Origin: JARRON01 sp037383845 | GTDB taxonomy: Bacteria > Pseudomonadota > Gammaproteobacteria > Steroidobacterales > XN24 | DNA: 62,669 nt | Direction: 5' to 3' | NCBI GenBank assembly: GCA_037383845.1 | Contig: JARRON010000015.1 | Span: 1 to 62,669 of the forward strand | Part shown: positions 1-7,462 of the stretch, one piece after another | Layout: each line of letters starts with the position of its first letter | Position numbering within the stretch: position 1 is the first letter of the stretch | Made by a program: the position numbers and the translations under genes | The notes under the pieces: model-generated | What the model was told of the DNA's origin: nothing | Database searches by the model: none | The model's input: only the letters and a program-made list of their open reading frames with translations

Positions 1-50
1 GCGCCCGGAGCGGTTTCCCCCGGGGTTGCGAGGCGGGCCCGTCTCATCTC

Positions 51-79
51 AACCCTTCTTCCCCAGGGGTAGAAGGGTT
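51..79. repeat. Near-perfect 29-nt palindrome
   Basis: The arms AACCCTTCT (51-59) and AGAAGGGTT (71-79) are exact reverse complements. Inside them CCCC (61-64) pairs with GGGG (66-69) around a single A, with one T/T mismatch (60/70). This gives about 13 base pairs in one hairpin. The sequence is directly visible; its role, whether transcript end, protein site or repetitive element, is unknown. Confidence 0.6.
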
Positions 80-200
80 CGTGGAGGCGGCCGGCGATGC
101 TTTTGGGCGCGCTGAAGGGCGGCAAGGCCTGTAAGGGCCGCGGGCGTCCGCATGGGGCCACGGACAGGAGAAGGGCTCAACGGGCCGGCGGGCTTTCGGA

Positions 201-236
201 CCCCTCTCCCCGCCGGGGAGAGGGGCTGGGGTGAGG
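201..236. repeat. REP-like palindromic element
   Basis: CCCCTCTCCCC (201-211) and GGGGAGAGGGG (215-225) form a perfect 11-bp stem with loop GCC, followed by CTGGGGTGAGG. On the minus strand this reads CCTCACCCCAG then CCCCTCTCCCC. That layout resembles short intergenic REP-type elements scattered through many GC-rich proteobacterial chromosomes. It sits 25 nt beyond the dapE stop. Copy number cannot be judged from one copy in one window. Confidence 0.55.
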
Positions 237-250
237 GGGCAGGCGTGGGC

Positions 251-1378
251 TCAGGTCAGGAGCCGTTCGAGTACCTGCCGGTACATGTCCTTCAGCGGCT
301 CCAGATCCTTGACAGCCACGTGCTCATCGACTTTATGGATGCTGGCGTTGACGGGGCCGAGCTCCACGACGGCCGTGCCCGCCGGGGCGATGAATCGCCC
401 GTCGGAGGTGCCGCCGCCGGTGGACAGTTCCGGGTCGATCCCCGCAACGTCCCGGATCACGTCCTGAACCGCCGTGCGGAGAGGCCCGGGCCCGGTCAGG
501 AAGGGGCGTCCGGCGTCCCGCCAGTCCACCTCATAGTCCAGGCCATGACGGTCAAGAATCTCGAGGATCTTCTCCTGGAGGCCCTCGAAGGTCTGCTCCG
601 TCGAGTAGCGGATATTGAACTTGAGCTCCACGTCGCCGGGGGTCACGTTACGGAAGCCGGTGCCGGCATGGATATTGGTCAGCTGCAGCCCGCTCGGGGG
701 AAAAGCGTCGTTGCCCGAGTCCAGCTCAAGCCGGACAAAGTCCAGCAGCGCCGGGGCGAGACGATGCAGCGGATTGTCCGCAAGCTCGGGGTAGGCGACG
801 TGCCCCTGCACGCCCCGCACCCGCACGTCCACCGACAGGGAGCCCCGGCGGCCGATGCGCACCATGTCGCCCAGGCGATCCCTGGAGGAGGGCTCGCCGA
901 TGAGGCACCAGTCAATGCGCTCGTCCCGGCCTGCCAGGGTCTCCATGACCGCACGGGTCCCGTCCTGCGCCGGTCCCTCTTCGTCCGAGGTGATCAGGAA
1001 CGCGATGGATCCGGCGTGATCCGGGCGGGCGGCGACGAATTCCTCGCAGGCCACCACCATGGCCGCCAGGCTGGCTTTCATGTCGGCGGCGCCCCGGCCC
1101 CAGAGCAACCCGTCGGCGATCACGCCGTCGAAGGGCGGATGCCGCCATGCGTCCACAGGTCCCGTGGGGACCACGTCCGTGTGACCGGCGAGGCACAGCA
1201 CCGGGCCGGAGGTGCCGCGGCGGGCCCAGAGGTTGTCGACGTCGCCGAAACGCATGGTCTCCAGGGAAAATCCCAGAGGCCGGAGACGGCGGGCCAGGAC
1301 GGCCTGGCAGTCCGCATCATCGGGCGTTATCGAAGGCCGTCGGACCAGGTCCCGGGCGAGATCCAGCACGCTGCTCAT
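251..1378 (-). CDS. dapE: Succinyl-diaminopimelate desuccinylase
   Basis: This is a dinuclear zinc hydrolase (M20 family) that cleaves N-succinyl-L,L-diaminopimelate to succinate and L,L-diaminopimelate in lysine and peptidoglycan precursor synthesis in the cytoplasm. The 375 residues match the family length. Metal and catalytic residues are visible: H66 and D68 in GHTDVVP, D99 in GRGAADM, and E133/E134 in SDEEGPA, at almost the same positions as in E. coli DapE. I chose the ATG at 1378 because it overlaps the yffB stop by 4 nt (ATGA) and starts MSSVLDLARDL; an in-frame ATG 21 nt further upstream lies inside yffB. It is translationally coupled to yffB, as in E. coli, where the two genes are also neighbours. 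Confidence 0.96.
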   Translation of the reverse strand: MSSVLDLARDLVRRPSITPDDADCQAVLARRLRPLGFSLETMRFGDVDNLWARRGTSGPVLCLAGHTDVVPTGPVDAWRHPPFDGVIADGLLWGRGAADMKASLAAMVVACEEFVAARPDHAGSIAFLITSDEEGPAQDGTRAVMETLAGRDERIDWCLIGEPSSRDRLGDMVRIGRRGSLSVDVRVRGVQGHVAYPELADNPLHRLAPALLDFVRLELDSGNDAFPPSGLQLTNIHAGTGFRNVTPGDVELKFNIRYSTEQTFEGLQEKILEILDRHGLDYEVDWRDAGRPFLTGPGPLRTAVQDVIRDVAGIDPELSTGGGTSDGRFIAPAGTAVVELGPVNASIHKVDEHVAVKDLEPLKDMYRQVLERLLT

Positions 1379-1725
1379 GGTTCGATTATCCGCTGCCACG
1401 CGACTTCATCGATGCCGACGGAAAGCTTCTCGCCGGCCTCCAGCACGGGACGCTTCACCAGGGTCGGATGAGCGGCCATCAGCGTGACCGCGCGGTTCTT
1501 GTCCAGGCCTTCCCGCTGGGCGGGCGGCAGGGCCCGCCAGGTGGTGCTGCGCCGGTTCAGCAGGCGTTCCCAGCCCGCCGCCCGGGCCCACCGGTCGAGC
1601 GTCCCGGTGGAAGGGGGCGTTTCCCGGAGATCGTGAAAGCGAAAGTCCACGCCGCGGGTCTCCAGCCAGCGCCTGGCCCGGCGGCAACTGTCACAGCTGG
1701 CCAGTCCATACAATGTAACCTTCAT
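1375..1725 (-). CDS. yffB: ArsC/Spx-family thioredoxin-fold protein YffB
   Basis: A 116-residue protein of the arsenate-reductase-like ArsC/Spx family. It has a CxxC motif (C11-D-S-C14) at the expected N-terminal position, the family signature LNRRSTTW and the later VKRPVLE segment. Orthologues sit beside dapE in E. coli and other gammaproteobacteria, and their substrate is not settled; a glutathione-dependent thiol reductase role is proposed for YffB. I do not see evidence of a dedicated arsenic operon. The ATG at 1725 is preferred over an upstream one 36 nt away because the family starts with MxVTLYG. Its stop overlaps the dapE start. Confidence 0.88.
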   Translation of the reverse strand: MKVTLYGLASCDSCRRARRWLETRGVDFRFHDLRETPPSTGTLDRWARAAGWERLLNRRSTTWRALPPAQREGLDKNRAVTLMAAHPTLVKRPVLEAGEKLSVGIDEVAWQRIIEP

Positions 1726-1798
1726 GTCATCTTTCGTTCTCAAGCTATTGATCTTGCACAAATTGCAGGACTAGCGGACCCTGCGGGGACGCACCAGG

Positions 1799-1832
1799 GT
1801 GACACATTTCCGTAACACAGCGGCTGTATAAC
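1799..1832 (+). promoter_or_regulatory. Candidate pstS promoter with TRACA repeats
   Basis: A -10-like TATAAC lies at 1827-1832, about 87 nt before the pstS start, with no good -35. Immediately upstream are two TRACA units, TGACA (1800-1804) and TAACA (1813-1817), 13 nt apart. PhoB boxes are normally 11-nt-spaced TGTCA-type repeats, so this is only a weak candidate for phosphate control. The absence of a -35 would suit an activator-dependent promoter. This is inference from position and pattern. Confidence 0.3.
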
Positions 1833-1918
1833 TTCGCACGCAGTCGGCGCTAACATCCGGTATGGAAAAGCGCCAAAACGCCAGATTCTCGACCAGCACA
1901 ACACTTAGGGGAGATCCC

Positions 1919-2962
1919 GTGATCAAGAAGATCCTGACCTCGGCAGCCGCCGTGGCTGCTATTCTGGCTGCCGGCAGCGTGCATGCCCAGGCCGCTCGCG
2001 ACTATATCTTCATCGTCGGCTCGTCCACCGTCTACCCGTTTGCCACCGTAGTGGCCGAGAACTTCGGACGTACCACGAACTTCAAGACTCCCAAGATCGA
2101 GTCCACGGGCTCCGGTGGCGGTCTTAAGCTGTTCTGCGCCGGCGTGGGCGTGGAGCACCCGGACATCACCAACGCCTCCCGGGCTATCAAGTCAAGCGAA
2201 GTCGATCTCTGCAAGTCCAACGGCGTGGACGAGGTCATCGAGGTCAAGATTGGCTACGACGGCATCGTCATGGCCAACGCGAAGACGGCGCCCACCTACC
2301 AGCTGTCGCTGAAGGATGTCTGGCTCGCCCTGGCGGCGGAGGTCCCCAATCCGGAGCAGCCGGAAACGACGATGCCGAACCCGTACAAGACCTGGAAGCA
2401 GGTGAACCCCGATCTGCCCGACATCAAGATCGAGGTCCTCGGCCCGCCGCCGACCTCCGGCACCCGGGACGCCTTCGTCGAGCTGGCCATGGAAGGTGGC
2501 TGCAAGTCCTTCGGCTGGATCAAGGATCTCAAGAAGGATGACGAGAACCACTACGAGAGCCTCTGCCACACAGTGCGGGAGGACGGGGCCTACATCGAGG
2601 CCGGTGAGAACGACAATCTCATCGTCCAGAAGCTGCAGGCCAACCCTCAGGCCCTGGGCATCTTCGGCTTCAGCTTCCTTGACCAGAACGCCGACGTGCT
2701 TCACGGCTCGGTCATCGACGGTGTGGCCCCGACCTTCGAGTCCATCGCCGACGGCTCCTACCCGGTGTCCCGGCCGCTGTTCTTTTACGTCAAGAAGGCC
2801 CACGTGGGCGTGATCCCCGGCATGAAGGAATACCTGGCGGAGTTCACCAGCGCCCGCGCCTGGGGCCCGGATGGCTATCTCTCTGAGCGCGGACTCATCC
2901 CGCTGCCGGAGAAGGAGCGCAAGGAAGTCAAGGACAGGGTCGAGAACCTGGAGCCTCTCTAG
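1919..2962 (+). CDS. pstS: Phosphate-binding periplasmic protein PstS
   Basis: This is the periplasmic phosphate receptor of the high-affinity Pst ABC transporter. The 347-residue product has a clear Sec signal peptide (IKKILTSAAAVAAILAAG, cleaved near VHAQA). Phosphate-site motifs are visible: GSSTVYPF near the mature N-terminus, the ESTGSGGGLKLF loop, and a later PPPTSGTRDAF segment. The GTG at 1919 is chosen because GGGGAG lies 5 nt upstream and the signal peptide begins there; an ATG at 1862 would add 19 residues with no export logic. It heads pstSCAB-phoU and is separated from pstC by a strong stem-loop. Phosphate-starvation control by PhoB is expected for the family but not clearly visible here. 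Confidence 0.95.
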   Translation: MIKKILTSAAAVAAILAAGSVHAQAARDYIFIVGSSTVYPFATVVAENFGRTTNFKTPKIESTGSGGGLKLFCAGVGVEHPDITNASRAIKSSEVDLCKSNGVDEVIEVKIGYDGIVMANAKTAPTYQLSLKDVWLALAAEVPNPEQPETTMPNPYKTWKQVNPDLPDIKIEVLGPPPTSGTRDAFVELAMEGGCKSFGWIKDLKKDDENHYESLCHTVREDGAYIEAGENDNLIVQKLQANPQALGIFGFSFLDQNADVLHGSVIDGVAPTFESIADGSYPVSRPLFFYVKKAHVGVIPGMKEYLAEFTSARAWGPDGYLSERGLIPLPEKERKEVKDRVENLEPL

Positions 2963-2999
2963 GCCAGGGACCGGTCGGCGTGAGCCGGTCTGCTTAGCC

Positions 3000-3030
3000 C
3001 CGGGGGCAGCGATCCGGTCGCTGCCCCCGG
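3000..3030 (+). terminator. Stem-loop between pstS and pstC
   Basis: CCGGGGGCAGCGA (3000-3012) and TCGCTGCCCCCGG (3018-3030) form a perfect 13-bp stem with a 5-nt loop, followed by ACCCTCTTTC. The T-run is poor, so it may be a partial terminator or an RNA-stabilising hairpin that keeps pstS mRNA more abundant than pstCAB. Such uneven expression is typical for a binding protein and its membrane complex. Confidence 0.6.
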
Positions 3031-3091
3031 ACCCTCTTTCCCGGAATGTTCTAGACTGGACCGACGGCGACGGGTCGAAGCGAGCTTCCTG

Positions 3092-4480
3092 ATGTCCATG
3101 TCAACGGTAGTGCTCGTCCTGCTTCTCATGAGCGCAGCGGCGTTCATGCTCGGCAAGCGCCGGTCCATGGCCCTGGCGGAAGCCAGTGGTGGCATTGGTT
3201 CTCTCCATTCGCTGCCCAGCCACTACGGCAGCTGGGCCGCGGTGCTGGTGGGCGTTCCCGCTGTTCTGCTGCTGTTTTTCTGGCAGGCGCTGGAGCCCAC
3301 GGTGCTCGACCGGCTGGTGATTGCGGACCTTCCGCCCGAGGTCCGTGCCCAGGACGAGGCCCGGCTGGGGCTCTTCATGAACGACGTCCGCAACACGGTG
3401 GCGGGCAACATCGCCACCGGGGCACAGGCGGAGGCCGTGCAGGTGGCTGCCGCCGAATACAGGGCACTACAGAAAGACAGCGCCCGCTTGCGGGCGCTGC
3501 TTGCGGTGGGCATAGCGCTGGCCGGGCTGGCGCTGGCCTGGCAGACAATCCGGCCGTCGTTCCGGGCCCGGAACCGGGTCGAGGGCGTCGTCAAGTTTTT
3601 CCTGATCGCCTGCTCGACCCTCGCCATCTTCACGACCATTGGCATCGTGCTGTCGGTGCTGTTCGAGTCCATACGGTTCTTCCAGCGGGTCCCCGTCACC
3701 GAGTTTCTCTTCGGACTCAACTGGAGCCCGCAGACGGCGCTTCGCATTGACCAGGTGGGCTCGTCCGGAGCCTTCGGTGCTGTGCCGTTGTTCGCCGGCA
3801 CCCTGCTGATTTCTTTTATCGCCATGCTCGTGGCGGGTCCCATCGGCCTGATGGTGGCCATCTACCTGGCGGAGTACGCGCCGCGGAAGATGCGCACCGT
3901 GGCCAAACCCATGCTGGAAATACTGGCCGGCGTGCCTACGGTCGTCTACGGGTTCTTCGCCGCGCTGGTGGTCGCGCCGAAGATCCGGGCCATGGGCATG
4001 ACCCTGGGTCTGGACGTGGCGTCGGAAAGCGCGCTCGCGGCGGGCCTGGTGATGGGGATCATGATCATCCCGTTCGTTTCGTCCCTGTCCGATGACGTCA
4101 TCAACGCCGTTCCGCAGGCGATGCGGGACGGCGCCCTAGCACTGGGCGCTACCCATGCGGAGACCATCAAGCAGGTCATCATCCCGGCCGCCCTGCCTGG
4201 CATCGTCGGCGGTTTTCTGCTGGCGGTCTCCAGGGCTATCGGCGAGACCATGATCGTGGTCATGGCCGCAGGGCTGTCAGCAAATCTCACCGCCAATCCC
4301 CTGGAGGCAGTGACCACGGTGACTGTCCAGATTGTGACTCTTCTGGTGGGTGACCAGGAGTTCGACAGCGCCAAGACGCTGTCGGCCTTCGCCCTGGGGC
4401 TTGTCCTGTTCGTGGTCACGCTGATTCTGAACGTCATCGCCCTGCATGTCGTGAGGAAGTACCGTGAGCAGTATGAGTGA
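3092..4480 (+). CDS. pstC: Phosphate ABC transporter permease PstC (long form)
   Basis: An inner-membrane permease subunit of the Pst phosphate importer. At 462 residues it is longer than the roughly 320-residue E. coli PstC. The extra N-terminal part has two hydrophobic segments (about 1-20 and 45-65), an alanine-rich soluble stretch (about 75-130) and another membrane segment. The conserved permease core follows, including LEILAGVPTVVYG and the EAA-type loop GALALGATHAETIKQVIIPAALPGI. Long PstC proteins are known in many proteobacteria, so this is a subtype and not a fusion. The ribosome site before the ATG is weak. The pstA start lies within its last codons, indicating coupling. Confidence 0.93.
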   Translation: MSMSTVVLVLLLMSAAAFMLGKRRSMALAEASGGIGSLHSLPSHYGSWAAVLVGVPAVLLLFFWQALEPTVLDRLVIADLPPEVRAQDEARLGLFMNDVRNTVAGNIATGAQAEAVQVAAAEYRALQKDSARLRALLAVGIALAGLALAWQTIRPSFRARNRVEGVVKFFLIACSTLAIFTTIGIVLSVLFESIRFFQRVPVTEFLFGLNWSPQTALRIDQVGSSGAFGAVPLFAGTLLISFIAMLVAGPIGLMVAIYLAEYAPRKMRTVAKPMLEILAGVPTVVYGFFAALVVAPKIRAMGMTLGLDVASESALAAGLVMGIMIIPFVSSLSDDVINAVPQAMRDGALALGATHAETIKQVIIPAALPGIVGGFLLAVSRAIGETMIVVMAAGLSANLTANPLEAVTTVTVQIVTLLVGDQEFDSAKTLSAFALGLVLFVVTLILNVIALHVVRKYREQYE

Positions 4481-5774
4481 CCGGCCAGGGGCGGGCCGGC
4501 CGCCTATCCACGAGGTCGTGCAGCAGAGCCTGGGGCGCCGCTACCGGGCGGAGCGGCGTTTCAAGGCCTACGGCATCATCGCCCTGGTGCTGGCGCTGAG
4601 CTTCCTCGGCCTGCTGCTGATCAGCATCATCGGTAACGGCTACACGGCCTTCCAGCAGACGTTCGTGAAGCTGGAGTTCACCCTGGATCCGGAGACTGTC
4701 GATCCGAAGGGCGACAGGTCTGAGGCCTCTTTGCGCACCGGGAATTACCTGGCCGTCGTGCGTAACGCGCTGTCCGGCGAGTTCCCCGACGTCAGCGGAC
4801 GGAGCGACCGCCGGGCGCTGTCGGCCCTGGTCAGCACTGGCGCTGTCTACCAGCTGCAGAACATGGTGATGGAAGACCCGAGCCTGGTAGGGCAGACCGT
4901 GGAGATGTGGGTGCCCGCGGACGACGATGCGGACATGTACATGAAAGGGCGTATCTCCGCAGATGTGCCGGAGTCGGACCGGCGGCTGACCGACAAGCAG
5001 ATTGGCTGGCTGGATCAGCTCATCGCCGATGGCCGAATGGAAAAGAAATTCAATACGGCCCTGTTCACCAACGGCGACTCACGGGACCCGGAGCTCGCCG
5101 GCATTCTGGGCGCGGTGAAGGGCTCGTTCTACATGCTGATGGTAACGCTGGCGCTCAGCTTCCCCATCGGCGTGGCCGCGGCCGTGTACCTTGAGGAGTT
5201 CGCCCCGAAGAATCGCTGGACCGACCTCATCGAGGTCAACATCAACAACCTGGCGGCGGTGCCGTCCATCGTCTTCGGGCTGCTGGGCCTGGCCGTGTTC
5301 CTCAATTTCTTCGGCCTGCCCCGTTCCGCTCCCCTGGTCGGCGGCCTGGTGCTGGCCCTGATGACGCTGCCGACCATCATCATCGCCAGCCGCGCCGCGC
5401 TGAAGGCAGTGCCTCCGTCGATCAGGGAGGCAGCCCTGGGCATGGGCGCGTCCAGGATGCAAACCACCTTCCATCACGTGATCCCCCTGGCCCTGCCGGG
5501 CATGCTCACCGGGACGATCATCGGGATGGCCCAGGCACTGGGCGAATCGGCACCTCTGCTGATGATCGGTATGGTGGCCTTTATCGTCGATGTTCCCCAG
5601 GGCTTGTTCGATCCGGCTACGGCCCTGCCGGTGCAGATCTACCTCTGGGCAGACAGCCCCGAACGGGCCTTCGTGGAGCGCACCTCGGCAGCCATCATCG
5701 TGCTGCTGGGCTTCCTCCTGGTAATGAATCTCCTGGCGGTTTTGCTCCGGCGGAAGTTCGAGCGCCGCTGGTAG
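4464..5774 (+). CDS. pstA: Phosphate ABC transporter permease PstA (long form)
   Basis: The second inner-membrane permease of the Pst system. The 436 residues comprise a cytoplasmic N-terminus, one membrane segment (about 35-60), a soluble insert to about residue 200, and the permease core with an EAA-type loop (EAALGMGASRMQTTFHHVIPL). The E. coli protein is about 296 residues; the extra periplasmic domain matches the long PstA forms that accompany long PstC. The GTG at 4464 overlaps pstC by 17 nt and follows GAGGAAG by 4 nt; an ATG at 4473 is an equally reasonable start. Its partners are pstC, pstB and pstS. Confidence 0.93.
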   Translation: MSSMSDRPGAGRPPIHEVVQQSLGRRYRAERRFKAYGIIALVLALSFLGLLLISIIGNGYTAFQQTFVKLEFTLDPETVDPKGDRSEASLRTGNYLAVVRNALSGEFPDVSGRSDRRALSALVSTGAVYQLQNMVMEDPSLVGQTVEMWVPADDDADMYMKGRISADVPESDRRLTDKQIGWLDQLIADGRMEKKFNTALFTNGDSRDPELAGILGAVKGSFYMLMVTLALSFPIGVAAAVYLEEFAPKNRWTDLIEVNINNLAAVPSIVFGLLGLAVFLNFFGLPRSAPLVGGLVLALMTLPTIIIASRAALKAVPPSIREAALGMGASRMQTTFHHVIPLALPGMLTGTIIGMAQALGESAPLLMIGMVAFIVDVPQGLFDPATALPVQIYLWADSPERAFVERTSAAIIVLLGFLLVMNLLAVLLRRKFERRW

Positions 5775-5846
5775 CGCTGGCTGCGGGCAGCGGGGGCTGA
5801 CAAAATGGAAGACACGGTCGTCAAGAACCCACCCAAAGAGGTTGGC

Positions 5847-6698
5847 ATGGCTTCTGAAGTCCACAGAACGGTTTCCCGTCCGCGCCCGGAGGGCACGGTC
5901 GAGGCCGAGCCCGGCAAGACCGTCGGGGACTACACTCACCGGGATCCGGTGATGTCCTGTCGCTCCGTTGACGTGTTCTACGGCGACAAGCATGCGGTCA
6001 AGGACGTCTCCCTGGACATCGGCCGGAACGAGGTCATCGCCATGATCGGCCCGTCCGGGTGTGGCAAGTCCACGTTCCTGCGCTGCATGAACCGCATGAA
6101 CGACACCATCGAGAGCGCGAGGGTGACCGGGGAGATCAGCCTGGACGGCGAGAACGTCTACGACAAGCGCATGGACGTGGTACAGCTGCGGGCCCGGGTG
6201 GGCATGGTCTTCCAGAAGCCGAATCCCTTCCCCAAGTCCATTTACGACAATATCGCCTACGGTCCTCGGATTCATGGCATGGCCAGGGACAAGACGGACC
6301 TGGACGAGATCGTGCACAACTCGCTGGAGCGGGCAGGGCTTCTGGCCGAGGTCAAGGACCGCATGGACCAGCCGGGCACCGGACTGTCCGGCGGCCAGCA
6401 GCAGCGGCTTTGTATCGCGCGGGCCATTGCCGTGAACCCGGAAGTCGTCCTCATGGACGAGCCCTGTTCTGCGCTGGACCCCATCGCCACGGCGCGTATC
6501 GAGGACCTCATCGATGAGCTCAAGCAGAACTACACCATCGCCATCGTCACCCACTCGATGCAGCAGGCTGCGCGGGTCTCCCAGCGCACGGCGTATTTCC
6601 ATCTCGGGATTCTGGTAGAGGTCGGGGATACGGACCACATCTTCACGAATCCGACGCACAAGCTGACCGAGGACTACATTACCGGTCGGTTCGGCTAG
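5847..6698 (+). CDS. pstB: Phosphate ABC transporter ATP-binding protein PstB
   Basis: The ATPase that powers PstSCA phosphate import. Walker A GPSGCGKS is at residues 68-75, the signature LSGGQQQR begins at about 180, and Walker B VVLMDEP is at about 200-206. Usual PstB features such as FQKPNPFPKSIYDN are intact. The ATG at 5847 has AAAGAGG 5 nt upstream; starting at an earlier ATG (5805) would add 14 residues. Even so the protein carries about 35 residues before the ABC core, a little longer than E. coli PstB. The gene follows pstA by 72 nt and precedes phoU. Confidence 0.96.
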   Translation: MASEVHRTVSRPRPEGTVEAEPGKTVGDYTHRDPVMSCRSVDVFYGDKHAVKDVSLDIGRNEVIAMIGPSGCGKSTFLRCMNRMNDTIESARVTGEISLDGENVYDKRMDVVQLRARVGMVFQKPNPFPKSIYDNIAYGPRIHGMARDKTDLDEIVHNSLERAGLLAEVKDRMDQPGTGLSGGQQQRLCIARAIAVNPEVVLMDEPCSALDPIATARIEDLIDELKQNYTIAIVTHSMQQAARVSQRTAYFHLGILVEVGDTDHIFTNPTHKLTEDYITGRFG

Positions 6699-6718
6699 GG
6701 GACGCAAACAGGAGCGAC

Positions 6719-7462
6719 GTGGTGGAAGAACACACCGTCAGGGCTTACGACTCGGAGATCGACGAGCTTCGGCTGCTTGTGCTGAAGATGGGCGGCCTGG
6801 TAGTGGACCAGATCGCCCTGGCGAGGCGGGCGCTCAAGGACCGAGACGACGAACTGGCCCGGACCGTCATCGAGCGGGAGCAGGAGGTCAATCGCCTGGA
6901 CACCGAGGGCGAGGAAATGGCCTTCCGGCTCATCGCCAAGCGGCAGCCTATCGCGTCGGACCTGCGGACCGTGCTGGCGCTGATGAAGACGATCACGGAC
7001 CTGGAGCGCTGCGGCGACGAGGCCAAGAAGATCGCGAAGACGGCCCGCAGGCTGGTGGTCGACGAGGTGGAACGGGTCCCTGAGTTCAGCCGGGCGATCG
7101 ACCGGATGTCCGAGCTGGCCGGCTCACTGCTGCGCTCCGTGATCGAGGCGCTGGACAACTTCGACGCCGAGAAGGCCATCCGGGTGGCCCGCGAGGACCG
7201 CCACCTTAACTGGGAGTACAAGCAGGGCCTCCGGCTGGTCCACGAGACCCTGACTCAGGACCCCTCCCGGGTCGAGCACGCCGCCGAGATCGTCATCGTC
7301 CTGAAGGCCCTGGAACGGATCGGTGATCACGCCAAGAACATCGCCAAGTACGTGGTCTACGTGGCGCAGGGTCGGGACGTGCGGCACGTGAAGACCAAGC
7401 AGCTCTACAAGGAGATCGCCGGCGGCGAGGATGAGCCGCCCACCGGCACGGAACGGTCCTAG
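6719..7462 (+). CDS. phoU: Phosphate signalling protein PhoU
   Basis: A peripheral metal-binding helical protein that links the Pst transporter to the PhoR/PhoB two-component system and represses the Pho regulon when phosphate is ample. The 247 residues contain two related three-helix PhoU domains with conserved E/DxxxD-type patches, such as MKTITDLERCGDEAKKIA and the second-half LKALERIGDHAKNIAKYV. AGGAG lies just before tandem GTG codons at 6719 and 6722; either could start the protein. It is the last gene of the pst operon, and its TAG stop shares the palindrome CTAG with the stop of dapD on the other strand. Confidence 0.95.
   Translation: MVEEHTVRAYDSEIDELRLLVLKMGGLVVDQIALARRALKDRDDELARTVIEREQEVNRLDTEGEEMAFRLIAKRQPIASDLRTVLALMKTITDLERCGDEAKKIAKTARRLVVDEVERVPEFSRAIDRMSELAGSLLRSVIEALDNFDAEKAIRVAREDRHLNWEYKQGLRLVHETLTQDPSRVEHAAEIVIVLKALERIGDHAKNIAKYVVYVAQGRDVRHVKTKQLYKEIAGGEDEPPTGTERS

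Larger units (their letters stand above)
1..250. other. Non-coding region downstream of dapE
   Basis: No convincing gene is seen here on either strand; open frames entering from the right are antisense to dapE. The stretch holds two strong inverted repeats, described separately at 51-79 and 201-236. No run of T or A follows either hairpin on the dapE transcript side, so neither is a textbook intrinsic terminator, although one may still end or stabilise the dapE message. The left edge cuts off whatever gene lies beyond. Confidence 0.6.

Noticed and set aside
5079..6707. Long open frame on the minus strand across pstA and pstB
   Set aside because: It is antisense to two well-conserved genes, has no recognisable motif, and reflects the low stop-codon frequency of GC-rich coding DNA.
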